5,279 nucleotides of DNA, from assembly GCA_900555525.1 (NCBI GenBank), contig USLP01000124.1, positions 1 through 5,279 of the forward strand, written 5' to 3'. The notes beneath the pieces were generated by a model. That model did no database searches, had not been told where the DNA came from, and worked only from the letters and a program-made list of their open reading frames with translations. This document shows, in pieces, positions 5,252 through 5,279 of the stretch. Positions within the stretch are counted from its first letter, which is position 1; every line of letters starts with the position of its first letter. The DNA is from an uncultured Eubacteriales bacterium. Lineage in GTDB: Bacteria > Bacillota > Clostridia > UMGS1840. The position numbers and the translations under genes are program-made.

Positions 5252-5279
5252 AATATAGCACGAAATTGCCGGCATGTCA
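5252..5279 (-). promoter_or_regulatory. Possible leftward promoter cut by the window edge
   Basis: Read on the - strand, TGACA (5279-5275) would be the last five bases of a TTGACA -35 box if the next base outside the window is A on the + strand. A 17-bp spacer containing the palindrome TGCCGGCA (5274-5267) leads to TATATT (5257-5252). Transcripts would run toward the HAD gene in antisense. No convincing gene follows. Confidence 0.25.

Overview
The window looks like chromosomal DNA of a low-GC Gram-positive anaerobe, most likely an uncultured gut-type Clostridia. It is AT-rich, uses many ATA and AGA codons, has strong GGAGG-type ribosome binding sites, and its gene families are typical of that class. 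No organism can be named from the sequence alone.

Left part (1-2046, + strand): the 3' half of a tightly packed redox operon. It holds the C-terminal end of a GlpA-type FAD-dependent oxidoreductase with a BFD [2Fe-2S] domain, then a complete 410-residue NAD(P)/FAD-dependent oxidoreductase, then a 113-residue DUF1667 protein with an Fe-S-like cysteine signature. In Clostridia this trio is usually linked to anaerobic sn-glycerol-3-phosphate (G3P) oxidation to dihydroxyacetone phosphate (DHAP). The DUF1667 gene overlaps the 3' end of the next gene by 20 nt, tail to tail.

Middle part (2027-2955): a DeoR-family repressor on the - strand, and a 173-nt divergent control region. That region carries two near-consensus sigma-A promoters facing away from each other. 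Their -10 boxes are merged into one palindrome, TATAATTATA, so only one polymerase can bind at a time. Repeated TTTTGTTCA and GTTCAAAA words around it are candidate repressor sites.

Right part (2956-5130, + strand): a two-gene operon of sn-glycerol-1-phosphate dehydrogenase (EgsA/AraM family) and a NagD-like HAD-IIA phosphatase, the same pairing as araM-araL of Bacillus subtilis. Together the window places enzymes for both glycerol phosphate enantiomers around DHAP, with one sugar-phosphate-type repressor between them.

The most unexpected observation is inside egsA. At about 3880-3975 the antisense strand, in the same codon phase, encodes a stretch that reads like the P-loop region of transcription termination factor Rho ([19 protein letters not shown]). 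On the sense strand the same segment looks like a 24-codon in-frame insertion that does not belong to the EgsA family. This suggests that a fragment of a rho gene was captured in inverted orientation inside egsA. The last 149 nt hold a weak terminator-like hairpin, a perfect 9-bp hairpin and a possible leftward promoter cut by the window edge.
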